From: a virus
Length of the DNA stretch: 64,000 nucleotides
Direction: 5' to 3' (one strand)
IMG/VR virus record: IMGVR_UViG_3300050120_000121
Span: 35,905 to 99,904 of that record
Positions 26,733 to 34,308 of the stretch are shown one piece after another. Under the pieces are notes generated by a model. That model was given only the letters and a program-made list of their open reading frames with translations. It made no database searches and was not told the origin of the DNA. Numbering within the stretch: position 1 is the stretch's first letter; the number at the start of each line of letters is the position of its first letter. Position numbers and translations under genes: made by a program.

Positions 26733-28118
26733 ATGCCGCGAAAAGACTTCAAGGCTGTGCGTGACACTTTTGCGAACGATAGCGGACTTCCGTTCGGCCG
26801 CATTCTCACCCGCGATCATGTCGTGGGCGTGCTCGAATCCGAAGGACACAAATACCGTCAGCGAGTGTTCTGCCCGTTGGTCACGCTTTGGGCGTGGCTA
26901 AGCCAATCTCTCAGTCAGGACAAATCATTGAATGAGGCGGTCAGTCGCATTCTGGCACATCGCGTTGCAACCGGATTGCCAGCATGCTCAGCCTCGTCGT
27001 CAAGTTACACTGACGCCCGCATTCGATTTCCGCTGCCAGTGTTGATTCGACTTGCAAAAGAGATCGGGCGAAAGGTTCACAACTCTGCCGACGAGGCATG
27101 GCATTGGCGCGGACGAGAAGTGTTCCTTGCCGATGGCACCACTCTTTCGATGCCTGACACTGAGAAAAACCAGTTGAAGTACCCTCAAGTCAAAACTGTC
27201 GCCGCGGGACTTGGGTTTCCGATTATGCGGTCGGTTGCATTAATCTCCTTGTCGACGGGTGCTGTCATGGATTTTTCATGTGGTCCATTCGAAGGGAAAG
27301 GCACGGGTGAGGGTGCTCTGTTGCGACAGACGCTCGATACGATGAATCGCGGTGATATTCTTGTCGCAGATCGGTATTACCCAAGCTATCGCACGTTGTC
27401 CGCCTTACTGCCCCGCGGAATCGACCTCGTGTCGATCAGTAACGCGTCACGAATCGTCGACTTCACGGAAGGATTTCAACTGGGCGACAACGATCACATC
27501 GTAACGTGGTATAAGCCGACGCGACCCGCGGGGATCGGCGACGAAGAATTCGCGGCGTTTCCAGACACGATCTGCGTCCGGGAGTTTCTTATAGATGTCG
27601 AGTCTCGCGACGGAGGGACCGAACAGGCAATCGTTGTCAGTACGTTGACCGATCCAACAATTCCGCAGGAAGAGATTTCGAATCTGTACTGGAAACGATG
27701 GAATTGTGAACTGGACTTGAGGTCAATCAAATCCAGCATGCATATGGATATTCTCCGCGGGAAAACGCCAGAAATGGTGCAAAAGGAAATCTATGCCCAC
27801 TTGTTGGCTTACAATCTGATCCGCGGGACGATGACGGAATCGGCCAAGAGAACGGGACTCATTCCGCGGCAACTGAGTGTAAAGGGCTGCATGCAAGCCG
27901 TCGAATCATTCACTCCTGCAATGATGGCGACATCCGCGGGAGATGTTCTGTATGATGCCCTGCTGACGACCGTTTCGGCTCATCGCGTGGGAAATCGGCC
28001 GGGACGATTGGAACCGCGGGTTAAGAAACGTCGTGATCCGTGGGCGAAATCGAAGATGAAAAAACCCCGAAACGAGTACCGGAGACGTTTGGCGAAAGAC
28101 GCGAAAACCTTATCCTAG
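26733..28118 (+). CDS. IS4-family transposase
   Basis: A 461-residue DDE transposase. Catalytic motifs are LADGTTL (first Asp), ILVADRYYPSY (second Asp) and the YWKRWNCELDLRSIK segment with the Y..RW..E signature of IS4 proteins. The C-terminus is Arg/Lys-rich. The gene ends inside the right terminal inverted repeat. Frequent CCGCGG words link it to the DUF262-HNH gene at the other end. It appears intact, so the element may still be mobile. Confidence 0.92.
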   Translation: MPRKDFKAVRDTFANDSGLPFGRILTRDHVVGVLESEGHKYRQRVFCPLVTLWAWLSQSLSQDKSLNEAVSRILAHRVATGLPACSASSSSYTDARIRFPLPVLIRLAKEIGRKVHNSADEAWHWRGREVFLADGTTLSMPDTEKNQLKYPQVKTVAAGLGFPIMRSVALISLSTGAVMDFSCGPFEGKGTGEGALLRQTLDTMNRGDILVADRYYPSYRTLSALLPRGIDLVSISNASRIVDFTEGFQLGDNDHIVTWYKPTRPAGIGDEEFAAFPDTICVREFLIDVESRDGGTEQAIVVSTLTDPTIPQEEISNLYWKRWNCELDLRSIKSSMHMDILRGKTPEMVQKEIYAHLLAYNLIRGTMTESAKRTGLIPRQLSVKGCMQAVESFTPAMMATSAGDVLYDALLTTVSAHRVGNRPGRLEPRVKKRRDPWAKSKMKKPRNEYRRRLAKDAKTLS

Positions 28119-28126
28119 TGCCATTC

Positions 28127-28195
28127 TCGCCTTGAACCGACGAGTTTTGGAGTTCGAAGAAATCTCTCTAGTCGACTTGATGATTGCGGTTCCAT
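28127..28195 (-). pseudogene. 5' part of the HNH gene split by the IS4-type transposon, with the right target duplication
   Basis: ATG 28195 opens a frame (MEPQSSSRLERFLRTPKLVG) that runs to the target duplication at 28137-28127. It continues in phase with the fragment ending at 21965 once the transposon and one duplication copy are removed. It was the first gene of the minus-strand operon, so the insertion separates the operon from its promoter side. Confidence 0.8.
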
Positions 28196-28203
28196 CCTTG
28201 CGG

Positions 28204-28256
28204 TCCAAAAAAGCCAAAGCCCCGCAGCGGTCGTGAGGCGACACATTGCAGGGCTT
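28204..28256 (-). terminator. Minus-strand intrinsic terminator upstream of the split HNH gene
   Basis: AAGCCCCGCA at 28217-28226 pairs with TGCAGGGCTT at 28247-28256 with one mismatch. On the minus strand the stem is followed by TTGGCTTTTTTGG. It would stop leftward transcripts coming from near 28.5 kb. Confidence 0.6.
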
Positions 28257-28300
28257 CAGGTTCCGCCGAAGCGGGATGAATCAGATTCCATCAAGTTGCC

Positions 28301-28489
28301 TCACAACTCGACGACGCGGCTTTGCAGAGGCTCCGCAGGCTCCAGAGGGGTTGGGTTTTGATTACATGATTCCTCCCAGAATGAAAACCGCCGTTTTATC
28401 TGAACCGGCGAAACCGATGATGGATACCCATTGTCGCAGGATGTGGCGATTATCCGCCGAGTCTGATGATTGTCAAACGCAATCCGCAT
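28301..28489 (-). CDS. Doubtful small minus-strand frame
   Basis: A 62-residue frame that a minus-strand terminator follows at a sensible distance. It overlaps the start of the HNH gene on the other strand and lacks a strong ribosome-binding site. I list it because nothing else explains 28,257-28,465. Confidence 0.25.
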   Translation of the reverse strand: MRIAFDNHQTRRIIATSCDNGYPSSVSPVQIKRRFSFWEESCNQNPTPLEPAEPLQSRVVEL

Positions 28490-28933
28490 CACTTCGGATC
28501 ACGAGAAACCGATCCCGTATCGGCAGATTGCCGAAAGTCGCTATATTTCCATCTGAGAAAGACTCTCGCACCACTGGAAAGGATTCCCACATTGTCACGA
28601 AGCGTTTTAAGGGAGGTTGTCCACGATCTATTCCAAGGTCGCTGCTGCTGGTGTGGGAAAAGGGTGTTTCTCAGCAAAGCGACGAAAAAAGGACATCTGC
28701 GACATGACGCATCAACCGTTGACCATGTCGACCAGCGAAACGACGGCAACCGAAAAGCACGTTGCCGAGTTGTGTGCTCATGTCACCAATGCAATCAAAA
28801 GCGAAGTCACGATTCATACTGCTGCCTACTGAAAGTCACTGAGCGACCTGCCGACGTTGTGCCTGACGGAATGCCTGTTTTGTGGGTGGACGAGGCGGAT
28901 GAGTTGATTCTCGATCAGTTTCAGGCGAGATGA
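28466..28933 (+). CDS. HNH endonuclease
   Basis: 155 residues with CCWCGKRVFLSK, then STVDHVDQRNDGNR and VVCSCHQCNQKRS, an HNH core with a four-Cys zinc site. The N-terminus is basic and otherwise unassigned. It lies just before the first copy of the early promoter. Homing or packaging-related nicking are both possible; homing is more likely given six such genes in the window. Confidence 0.75.
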   Translation: MIVKRNPHHFGSRETDPVSADCRKSLYFHLRKTLAPLERIPTLSRSVLREVVHDLFQGRCCWCGKRVFLSKATKKGHLRHDASTVDHVDQRNDGNRKARCRVVCSCHQCNQKRSHDSYCCLLKVTERPADVVPDGMPVLWVDEADELILDQFQAR

Positions 28934-28960
28934 TTTCGACAATTTTCGGAAATCTTGTGA

Positions 28961-29056
28961 AATAGTATTGACGAAACAAATAAACGTCGATACTATCTCT
29001 CATGTGACGTGTGCGAAACGTTGCGGCTCTTAACTCTTGCGAAAGACGAAAACATG
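28961..29056 (+). repeat. 96-bp promoter-leader repeat, copy 1
   Basis: This stretch matches 44,969-45,064 at 93 of 96 positions with no gap and ends exactly at the start codon of each downstream gene. It contains the promoter, an imperfect dyad and a shared leader with GAAAG near the ATG. Confidence 0.9.
28968..28996 (+). promoter_or_regulatory. Early promoter, copy 1
   Basis: TTGACG and TACTAT are separated by exactly 17 bases. GTATTGACG and CGTCGATAC form an 8-of-9 dyad across the two boxes, which could be an operator. The element is duplicated before a second operon at 44,976. It should drive 29054-29452. Confidence 0.8.
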
Positions 29057-29452
29057 ACGACAAAAACTGCAAAACGATTCCAAGTCGGACAGGAAATCTT
29101 CCAGGTCAGCGAATGGAGCGAAACGCAGATCGGTGATCGCAAGCACAACCGCGTTCAAGCCGTTCGTGTCGAATATCGAGTTCATTCGCGAATCGTTGAC
29201 GCATGTGGAAAAAAACAAATCACGTTTGTTGAACGAGATGAACGCAAAATTACCGACTATGTGCTCGGTCGACGACACGACGCCGATTCATGCGTGCTGT
29301 TCGCGACAAAAGATGAAGCGTTTGCCGAAATTGCTCGGATGATCGAAGAAAAGAAATCAAGCATAGCTGATCGGGTCGCTCGTGAACCTGAGTGGTTCGG
29401 GTTGCAAGCGAACAACGAATACTTCGTCAATCAAACCGTGTTCGTCGGGTAA
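29054..29452 (+). CDS. Early protein of unknown function
   Basis: 132 residues from the ATG after the repeated leader; an in-frame GTG at 29009 would add leader-encoded residues also present before the 45,062 gene. It is charged and beta-rich, with FEIARMIEEKK-like helices late. It is the first gene after an early promoter and is followed by its own terminator, so it is probably expressed at once and strongly, perhaps as a host-takeover factor. Confidence 0.65.
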   Translation: MTTKTAKRFQVGQEIFQVSEWSETQIGDRKHNRVQAVRVEYRVHSRIVDACGKKQITFVERDERKITDYVLGRRHDADSCVLFATKDEAFAEIARMIEEKKSSIADRVAREPEWFGLQANNEYFVNQTVFVG

Positions 29453-29467
29453 TTCCGAATCTCAACT

Positions 29468-29500
29468 GGGGCGAGTCACTGATTCGCCCCGTGTTTTATC
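29468..29500 (+). terminator. Intrinsic terminator after the first early gene
   Basis: GGGGCGA pairs with TCGCCCC around a 9-base loop and is followed by GTGTTTTATC. It lies 15 bases after the stop. Confidence 0.75.
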
Positions 29501-29517
29501 TCTCAAACTGAAAGAAA

Positions 29518-29727
29518 TTGCCATCCTTTGAAGATACTGACCTCGATCTGCATTCGGACGCCAATGCGTATCGGGGAATGTTAAACGAGGGCTTCGAAGT
29601 CTTCGATGATGAACTTGGCGTTGCACGTCGTGTCCACTTGGTGAGCCATCGAGAAGATCCCAGTGTTGGCGTAACCTCATCCGCATACTGGCTTTTAGAG
29701 AAAGTAGGAGACATCGAACCATTATGA
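29518..29727 (+). CDS. Small acidic hypothetical protein
   Basis: 69 residues from a TTG start, with CTGAAAGAAA before it. The sequence (FEDTDLDLHSDANAYRG, EGFEVFDDELGVARRVHL) looks natural and acidic. ATGA couples it to the next small gene. Confidence 0.5.
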   Translation: MPSFEDTDLDLHSDANAYRGMLNEGFEVFDDELGVARRVHLVSHREDPSVGVTSSAYWLLEKVGDIEPL

Positions 29728-29900
29728 ATTCCGCCACTTTGGAAACCATGCAGCGAATCATCGAGCAGATTTGCCCGCCGAAGCCGACGAACTGGATCTG
29801 GCGTGGGAAGGATCGAAAGTCCGTAAGATTTGGTCTTACTGAAGTTCAGGCACGTTCCCTGCAACTTCAGTACGGTGGCGAAACGGAGCGACAGGCGTGA
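29724..29900 (+). CDS. 58-residue hypothetical protein
   Basis: An ATG overlapping the previous stop (ATGA) opens a helical N-terminus (SATLETMQRIIEQICPPKP) and a basic C-terminal half. The stop overlaps the next GTG start as GTGA. The coupling supports it. Confidence 0.55.
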   Translation: MNSATLETMQRIIEQICPPKPTNWIWRGKDRKSVRFGLTEVQARSLQLQYGGETERQA

Positions 29901-30112
29901 CACTTGAGCAAATCCCATACGAAACGGTCAAGCGATTATCGCAAGCGAAATACATTCCGGCGGGATACATTCCGGCGGGATACATTCGCAATACCGTTCT
30001 CGTGATCTGTCACGAGAACGGTATCCAAGCGACAGAAGCAGAACTGACAGAAGTCATCTATCGCGTTAAATCGGCACTGAAGCAAATCTGCTGTCGTGAT
30101 CTCTTGTGGTAG
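29897..30112 (+). CDS. Small protein with an internal 15-bp tandem repeat and a strong hairpin in its coding sequence
   Basis: 71 residues from a GTG start. Two exact 15-bp units (29951-29965, 29966-29980) plus a partial third encode YIPAG-YIPAG-YI. Immediately after, 29991-30005 and 30010-30024 form a perfect 15-bp inverted repeat with a TCTG loop. The C-terminal half is helical (ELTEVIYRVKSALKQI). Function unknown; the DNA structure may matter more than the protein. Confidence 0.55.
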   Translation: MTLEQIPYETVKRLSQAKYIPAGYIPAGYIRNTVLVICHENGIQATEAELTEVIYRVKSALKQICCRDLLW

Positions 30113-30128
30113 CCAAAAAGGATACTGA

Positions 30129-31169
30129 ATGACAACTGTAAGCGTGAAAAGCACCGGAGCGATTGGTGATGGCGTAACAGACGATACAAGGTCAATCCAA
30201 ATTGCCATCGACTCAGGTGATACAATCCTATTTCCAGACGCTCCGAAGTTCTATCGAATCACAAAAAGCCTGCTGATCGGCGGGACAAATCAAGTCGGCG
30301 GGAAGCGATTGATCGGCGAACGAAACTGCCGTGGCGGATTCGGTATTCCATTGATCCAGGGGAGCGGAGGTTTCCCGTTGTTTCTGATGAATGGGACATC
30401 ACTTCAAAATCGCAGTATCCTGCTGTTCAATCTGTCGGCGTCTCAAGTCGCGAACTCGGTATTGTCGGCAAACTTTGCGGCGAACCTGTTTGTCGATGAA
30501 TGCTTTTTTCAGACGACTTCCAACAAACTCGCCACGGTTTCGGTCAGCAACAGTTCGGGTGTGACAATCCGCGAATCAACCATCCTTTGCAGTGGGGACA
30601 TTCCTACTCAACAGGGGGGATGGGCGTTGACGGCATACGGGCAATGCAACGTCTTGCGAATCATGAACAACCAATTCGCGGGCGGTTCGCTAGGCGGTGC
30701 GGTTCACATCGAGCAATCGGAAACATTGCTGTATCAGGGGAATCGAACGGAACTCGGGGTTTATGGCTTGGTTGTCGGTTCCGGAGTCAACTTGCTCAAT
30801 CCGACCGCTGGCAACGTGACAGGAGCGGGACCATCCAACGGCGTGACGATTCAAAGTAACTATTTCGAAAACATCGAGCATTCCCTTGTCATCGCATCGG
30901 CAAACAATCTGCCAAATGCGGGAATCGGCCAAGCAATCTTCGGACTTTTGATCCAAGGGAACATGATTGGCGTTAAGGATGTTGACAATCCGTTGATTGT
31001 CTATGGGCGAGTCGGATCAGGGGTGATCTGGTGCAATAGCTTGTGGCGAAAAGCGGGCGGAACTGCGGTTGCGATTCGCTCGACGTTTCCGGCGAATGCC
31101 CAATATCCCGTCCCGTTACTCGCTCCAAATAGTGTCAGTAATGGCAGCGGAGCGATGACGGGACCGTGA
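30129..31169 (+). CDS. Pectate-lyase-superfamily beta-helix protein, tailspike-like
   Basis: 346 residues. STGAIGDGVTDDTRSIQIAI is the classic entry of the Pectate_lyase_3 family (GA.GDG.TDDT.A.Q). Solenoid rungs follow (VTIRESTILC, LRIMNNQFAG, TIQSNYFENI, LLIQGNMIG). Such proteins bind or cleave polysaccharide. Being in the early region far from the tail genes is unusual for a tailspike, so it could be an accessory depolymerase or a moron. Confidence 0.75.
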   Translation: MTTVSVKSTGAIGDGVTDDTRSIQIAIDSGDTILFPDAPKFYRITKSLLIGGTNQVGGKRLIGERNCRGGFGIPLIQGSGGFPLFLMNGTSLQNRSILLFNLSASQVANSVLSANFAANLFVDECFFQTTSNKLATVSVSNSSGVTIRESTILCSGDIPTQQGGWALTAYGQCNVLRIMNNQFAGGSLGGAVHIEQSETLLYQGNRTELGVYGLVVGSGVNLLNPTAGNVTGAGPSNGVTIQSNYFENIEHSLVIASANNLPNAGIGQAIFGLLIQGNMIGVKDVDNPLIVYGRVGSGVIWCNSLWRKAGGTAVAIRSTFPANAQYPVPLLAPNSVSNGSGAMTGP

Positions 31170-31197
31170 AAAGAATTTTTGAGCTGAAAGGGAGACG

Positions 31198-31470
31198 ATG
31201 GTTAGTCAGTTCGATTTAGGGATGATTTGCGCGGCAGGAATCGTGTTCCATAGTTTCGGCGATGACGTTGAGGCATTCGAAATTCTGAAGGCGACCCATG
31301 CCGACAAAATCGACCCGATGGAAGTCGACGAATTCGACCGGGATGTATTGCTGTCGTATCGGGACTATGTGAAAGAACAGGCTGCCTACTGGCGGCTTCG
31401 AAATCGCCAGATACGAAAAAACGCAAAGCTGAGTGTCAGCAATGGAACAGGACCGACTGTTGGTCCGTGA
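31198..31470 (+). CDS. Hypothetical early protein
   Basis: 90 residues, with GGGAGACG before the ATG. The acidic, helical middle (DPMEVDEFDRDVLLSYRDYV) is followed by a basic segment. No family is recognised. Confidence 0.55.
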   Translation: MVSQFDLGMICAAGIVFHSFGDDVEAFEILKATHADKIDPMEVDEFDRDVLLSYRDYVKEQAAYWRLRNRQIRKNAKLSVSNGTGPTVGP

Positions 31471-31481
31471 AAGGAATGTCG

Positions 31482-31688
31482 ATGTCAAAAGAAACCAGAA
31501 CAGAAGTAATCGTGACTTGCGATCTGTGCAAGAGTCGATGCCCAAAAAAGGACAGCGATTATACGGAGATCCGCGTTTCTAGACACGACGAACATCCCAT
31601 CTCGCATGATCCGGAAATTATTACCGCGCATGTGTGCAGCAAATGCAGCTCGGCACTTCTCCAAGCATGGAACGCCTACTGCCGGTGA
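31482..31688 (+). CDS. Zinc-ribbon early protein
   Basis: 68 residues from the ATG at 31482, preceded by GAAAGGAATG. Cys pairs CDLCKSRC and CSKC form a likely zinc ribbon. Role unknown. Confidence 0.6.
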   Translation: MSKETRTEVIVTCDLCKSRCPKKDSDYTEIRVSRHDEHPISHDPEIITAHVCSKCSSALLQAWNAYCR

Positions 31689-31699
31689 AAGGAAATCCC

Positions 31700-32041
31700 A
31701 TGAGCCAAATCATCAGAGGATCGTTAGAAAAATGCGGTTGCGGCAAGATCGTTCGCTATCTGGTGGCAGACGGCAAAACAGCCTGCAACAAACAGATGCG
31801 ATGCCCGACGTATGATGAACTGAACGCGAGAATCGGCGATTTGTGCGGTCTGATTTTCATGATGAAGAGAAAACTCGACAGGGTCGATCGAGGATGCTGC
31901 CTCGCTTGCGGAAAGATGAGGAAGGGAAAATATGATCGAACGCCATTGGAAGACTGCTCCAATCCGCTCTGCCTAACCCACGAAATCAACAAGATGTGTC
32001 CTGAACTCCCAGTCATATCAGAAAGGAAATCCGATGAGTGA
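31700..32041 (+). CDS. Cys-rich early protein
   Basis: 113 residues from the ATG at 31700 after GAAAGGAAATCCC. It has CGCGK, CCLACGK and NPLC segments that suggest two zinc sites. The 3' end overlaps the next gene by eight bases. Function unknown. Confidence 0.6.
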   Translation: MSQIIRGSLEKCGCGKIVRYLVADGKTACNKQMRCPTYDELNARIGDLCGLIFMMKRKLDRVDRGCCLACGKMRKGKYDRTPLEDCSNPLCLTHEINKMCPELPVISERKSDE

Positions 32042-32495
32042 AACCAAAAACTTCAGCCGTCGAGACGTGCTGACCGTCACAACGATGCGACTCCTAACAA
32101 AGCCAAACAGCGATCGCGACAACGGAATTGATAATCTCTACAAATTGCTGAATTGGATGACGAATGACGAACTCTGCACGCATCAACTGCCGAGGGCCGG
32201 TAAGGAATGCCAGCCGTGGCTATTGCGATGGTTCCCCGAACTGAACTCGGTCGACGTGCCAGAGACGTTCACAAGCGGTGAGCATATCGAATCATGGCTG
32301 GAATCGCTGACCATTCCGGAATCGTTCGACGTTCCGAGAATTCCTCGTGATGGCCACGATGTAATAAATCCACTCGAAGAACTCGCTCAAATGGTCGGTC
32401 GAGAGAAGATTATCGTAGTTCAGTCCGGGGTGATACAGAGTGACCGGCAAACGACGATCAGCGGCAGAGATCCAGGAGGAACTCGACGCAGTTAA
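32034..32495 (+). CDS. Early protein with a DUF7736-like N-terminus
   Basis: 153 residues. RRDVLTVTTMRLLTKP, LYKLLNWMTNDELCTHQLPR and ECQPWLLRWFPEL follow a pattern shared by many phage proteins of the DUF7736 kind, as I recall it. GAAAGGAAATCCG precedes the ATG. The C-terminus is less conserved-looking. Function unknown. Confidence 0.6.
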   Translation: MSETKNFSRRDVLTVTTMRLLTKPNSDRDNGIDNLYKLLNWMTNDELCTHQLPRAGKECQPWLLRWFPELNSVDVPETFTSGEHIESWLESLTIPESFDVPRIPRDGHDVINPLEELAQMVGREKIIVVQSGVIQSDRQTTISGRDPGGTRRS

Positions 32496-32640
32496 ACAAC
32501 GATCGGGAGATTTGGAAGTCGCAATTCGCAAGACAGAAGAATCCCTCAAGGCCATGAATGATGAACGCGACAAGTTGACAGATGGGGCATGGAGGCCCAT
32601 TCGACGGGAGAATCTGCCGCCTAACGATGGATCTGGCTGA
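32440..32640 (+). CDS. Small coiled-coil protein
   Basis: 66 residues from a GTG start, overlapping the previous gene by 56 bases. The heptad-rich segment AAEIQEELDAVKQRSGDLEV suggests a coiled coil. The large overlap lowers confidence, but the amino-acid pattern looks natural. Confidence 0.5.
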   Translation: MTGKRRSAAEIQEELDAVKQRSGDLEVAIRKTEESLKAMNDERDKLTDGAWRPIRRENLPPNDGSG

Positions 32641-32911
32641 AGCGAAACGATTGGAGCATGACGAGATTGCAATTCGTATTCAGTGGGAATCTGGCAAGAG
32701 TCCATATTTCTCGCCGGGGAAGTACTATGTTCTGGAAAAGGTGACTGCCAAACAGATCTCAATTCGCTTGAGCGGACATTCTCGCTCGGACAGGTACAAC
32801 CTTGATGGATCTTCGGTTTCTCGTCATGGGCACGAGCGAATCGACATCCGCAAAACATTTGGGATCGACTCTGATTCCGTACCGCCAAACTGGAAACCGG
32901 AGTCCAAATGA
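32627..32911 (+). CDS. Hypothetical early protein
   Basis: 94 residues from the internal ATG at 32627; the frame upstream is shadowed by the previous gene. It is beta-rich (ISIRLSGHSRSDRYNLDG). It couples to the next gene by ATGA. Confidence 0.5.
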   Translation: MDLAEAKRLEHDEIAIRIQWESGKSPYFSPGKYYVLEKVTAKQISIRLSGHSRSDRYNLDGSSVSRHGHERIDIRKTFGIDSDSVPPNWKPESK

Positions 32912-33450
32912 AAAAGAAATCATCGAAACCACGAAAGCAGCACAAGCCCACAACCGTAGCGGAAGAGTGTGCAGCGTATCGTGATGGACTCAGTGAATTC
33001 GTCTGCGAGCTTGAACCGTATATCAAATTGTGCCCAGAACTCCGGCGGAAATTTGAGACGCAAGTGATGGCGAGCCGCATGAATCTCGTGATGCAAATCC
33101 ACCACGTGTACGGTAGGTCAACGTATGTCGCCGAACACGACTGGCATACGAGCCTTCTGCAAGCCTTCAAGGCATCGCATGACGTTGGGCACAGTCGCCC
33201 ACTCGTTTTGGAAATCTGCTCGTTGCGGGCGAAACTGAACCGTCACGAGAGATATCTGGATCTATTGGAAGTCGGCATCGTGAAGGAAATCACCGAACCG
33301 AGTCGACTGCATTGGAACGTTCCGGCATTGGACAAGATCTGCGGATGTGTCAGTTTACGTGGCCGAATTGAAGGCATCTTGATTCCCGCCGTGAAGGGGG
33401 AACCGTTTGAACGACTTTGCGACGAAATACTCGAAGGACTGAACAAGTGA
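32908..33450 (+). CDS. Hypothetical early protein
   Basis: 180 residues with a Lys-rich start (KKKSSKPRKQHK) and a helical body. No motif is recognised. ATGA and GTGA overlaps with both neighbours mark it as part of the operon. Confidence 0.6.
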   Translation: MKKKSSKPRKQHKPTTVAEECAAYRDGLSEFVCELEPYIKLCPELRRKFETQVMASRMNLVMQIHHVYGRSTYVAEHDWHTSLLQAFKASHDVGHSRPLVLEICSLRAKLNRHERYLDLLEVGIVKEITEPSRLHWNVPALDKICGCVSLRGRIEGILIPAVKGEPFERLCDEILEGLNK

Positions 33451-33845
33451 GCGAAAAAACAATCAGCGTCAAAGTGGATTCGGTAGTTCATCGGGTGTTC
33501 AGCGATCTGGCGGAAACATCGAAATTGACGGTCGCGAAATGGTTGGAGATGTTAGGCCGGCAACAGGTCTCACCATTGAAAACGCTTCCCGACTTCGAGC
33601 CCGTCACAAAACGCAAAACAGGACTGAATCCCGCACAAGGGGAGATCCCGACTCAGATCGTCGAACTGTTCAAGTCACGACGCAAAATGGCGTTCACGGA
33701 GATTGTGGACACGTTGGAGTCGATCAAAAGCGAAGGCGTGCATCGTCGGAACATCAGAAATGCGATTCTCAGACTGTCGAAAAACGGTACACTGTCAATG
33801 GATGACGGACGGATCGTGTCACTAGCCAAACGGAAAAAATCATGA
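33447..33845 (+). CDS. Ribbon-helix-helix plus winged-helix-like DNA-binding protein
   Basis: 132 residues from the GTG at 33447, overlapping the previous stop. The N-terminus (KTISVKVDSVVHRVFSDLAE, TVAKWLEML) fits an RHH fold. The C-terminal part (TQIVELFKSRRKMAFTEIVD, IRNAILRLSKNGTLSMDDGR) fits a small winged helix. It is a likely regulator or DNA-binding accessory factor. Confidence 0.65.
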   Translation: MSEKTISVKVDSVVHRVFSDLAETSKLTVAKWLEMLGRQQVSPLKTLPDFEPVTKRKTGLNPAQGEIPTQIVELFKSRRKMAFTEIVDTLESIKSEGVHRRNIRNAILRLSKNGTLSMDDGRIVSLAKRKKS

Positions 33846-34057
33846 CGGCGAAAAGCATGGATGCGACAGCAGTCCAATTCAAGGCATTCATTCACAATGA
33901 CGCATACAAGGTCGGTGACGACGGGTCATTGTGGAGACGTGCCAGAAGCTCAAATCGGGACCAGCCGAATGGAACGATTCAACCTGACGACCCGGATGCA
34001 GGTTCGCCGGTTCACGAGACTGACGAACGCTCACAGCAAAATCACCCGCAATCATGA
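33842..34057 (+). CDS. Small chimeric frame with an HNH-associated-like N-terminus
   Basis: 71 residues starting with an ATGA overlap. NDAYKVGDDGSLWRR resembles the entry segment of NUMOD/HNH homing proteins. The second half reads out of frame through a transposase remnant and looks random. Probably a degraded gene, although its start signals are intact. Confidence 0.45.
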   Translation: MTAKSMDATAVQFKAFIHNDAYKVGDDGSLWRRARSSNRDQPNGTIQPDDPDAGSPVHETDERSQQNHPQS

Positions 34058-34097
34058 CGCGATGCTCGGGCTGTATTTCGCTTGGTACAATTCGTAG
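33933..34097 (+). pseudogene. C-terminal remnant of an IS1-like transposase
   Basis: In a different frame from the gene above, EAQIGTSRMERFNLTTRMQV and RRFTRLTNAHSK...FAWYN match the end of IS1-type transposases (TS..ER.NLT.RM..RRFTRLTN.FSK). Only about 55 codons remain and the frame ends at 34097. No terminal repeats are visible. It is an old insertion scar. Confidence 0.6.
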
Positions 34098-34105
34098 GAG
34101 CAGAT

Positions 34106-34237
34106 GTGATCGTGATGTTTGAACTTGCCCTACAGGGCGACCACTTAAAAGTGGTCGAGGAGAAGCACTACCGTTTGGTCGGTTCGGGTGAGATCACATC
34201 TGAAGATTTGAAAGCAATGGCGGAGATGTCTGACTGA
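34106..34237 (+). CDS. 43-residue hypothetical protein
   Basis: GTG 34106 lies six bases after AGGAG. The sequence (HLKVVEEKHYRLVGSGEITS, EDLKAMAEMSD) is compact and natural. The coding sequence also contains a 9-bp inverted repeat (CGACCACTT/AAGTGGTCG). Function unknown. Confidence 0.5.
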   Translation: MIVMFELALQGDHLKVVEEKHYRLVGSGEITSEDLKAMAEMSD

Positions 34238-34308
34238 CTACACATTTCCATCAACACAAAGTCGACCCAGTACCAGAATCCGGCCCGAGCCTTTTGAAAG
34301 GGAAACTC

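Larger units (their letters stand above)
22585..28126 (+). mobile_element. 5.5-kb IS4-family transposon with passenger genes
   Basis: The ends are a 19-bp perfect inverted repeat, GAATGGCACTAGGATAAGG at 22585-22603 and its complement at 28108-28126, flanked by 11-bp direct duplications. The IS4-type transposase stop codon lies inside the right repeat. Unlike a simple IS, about 4 kb of cargo lies between the left end and the transposase, so this is of the transporter-IS kind known for the IS4/IS231 group. I see no equally good internal left end next to the transposase. It splits a phage HNH gene. Confidence 0.9.

Noticed and set aside
29951-29988. Short tandem repeats as a possible CRISPR array
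   Set aside because: Units are 15 bp, contiguous without spacers, and in frame with a gene.
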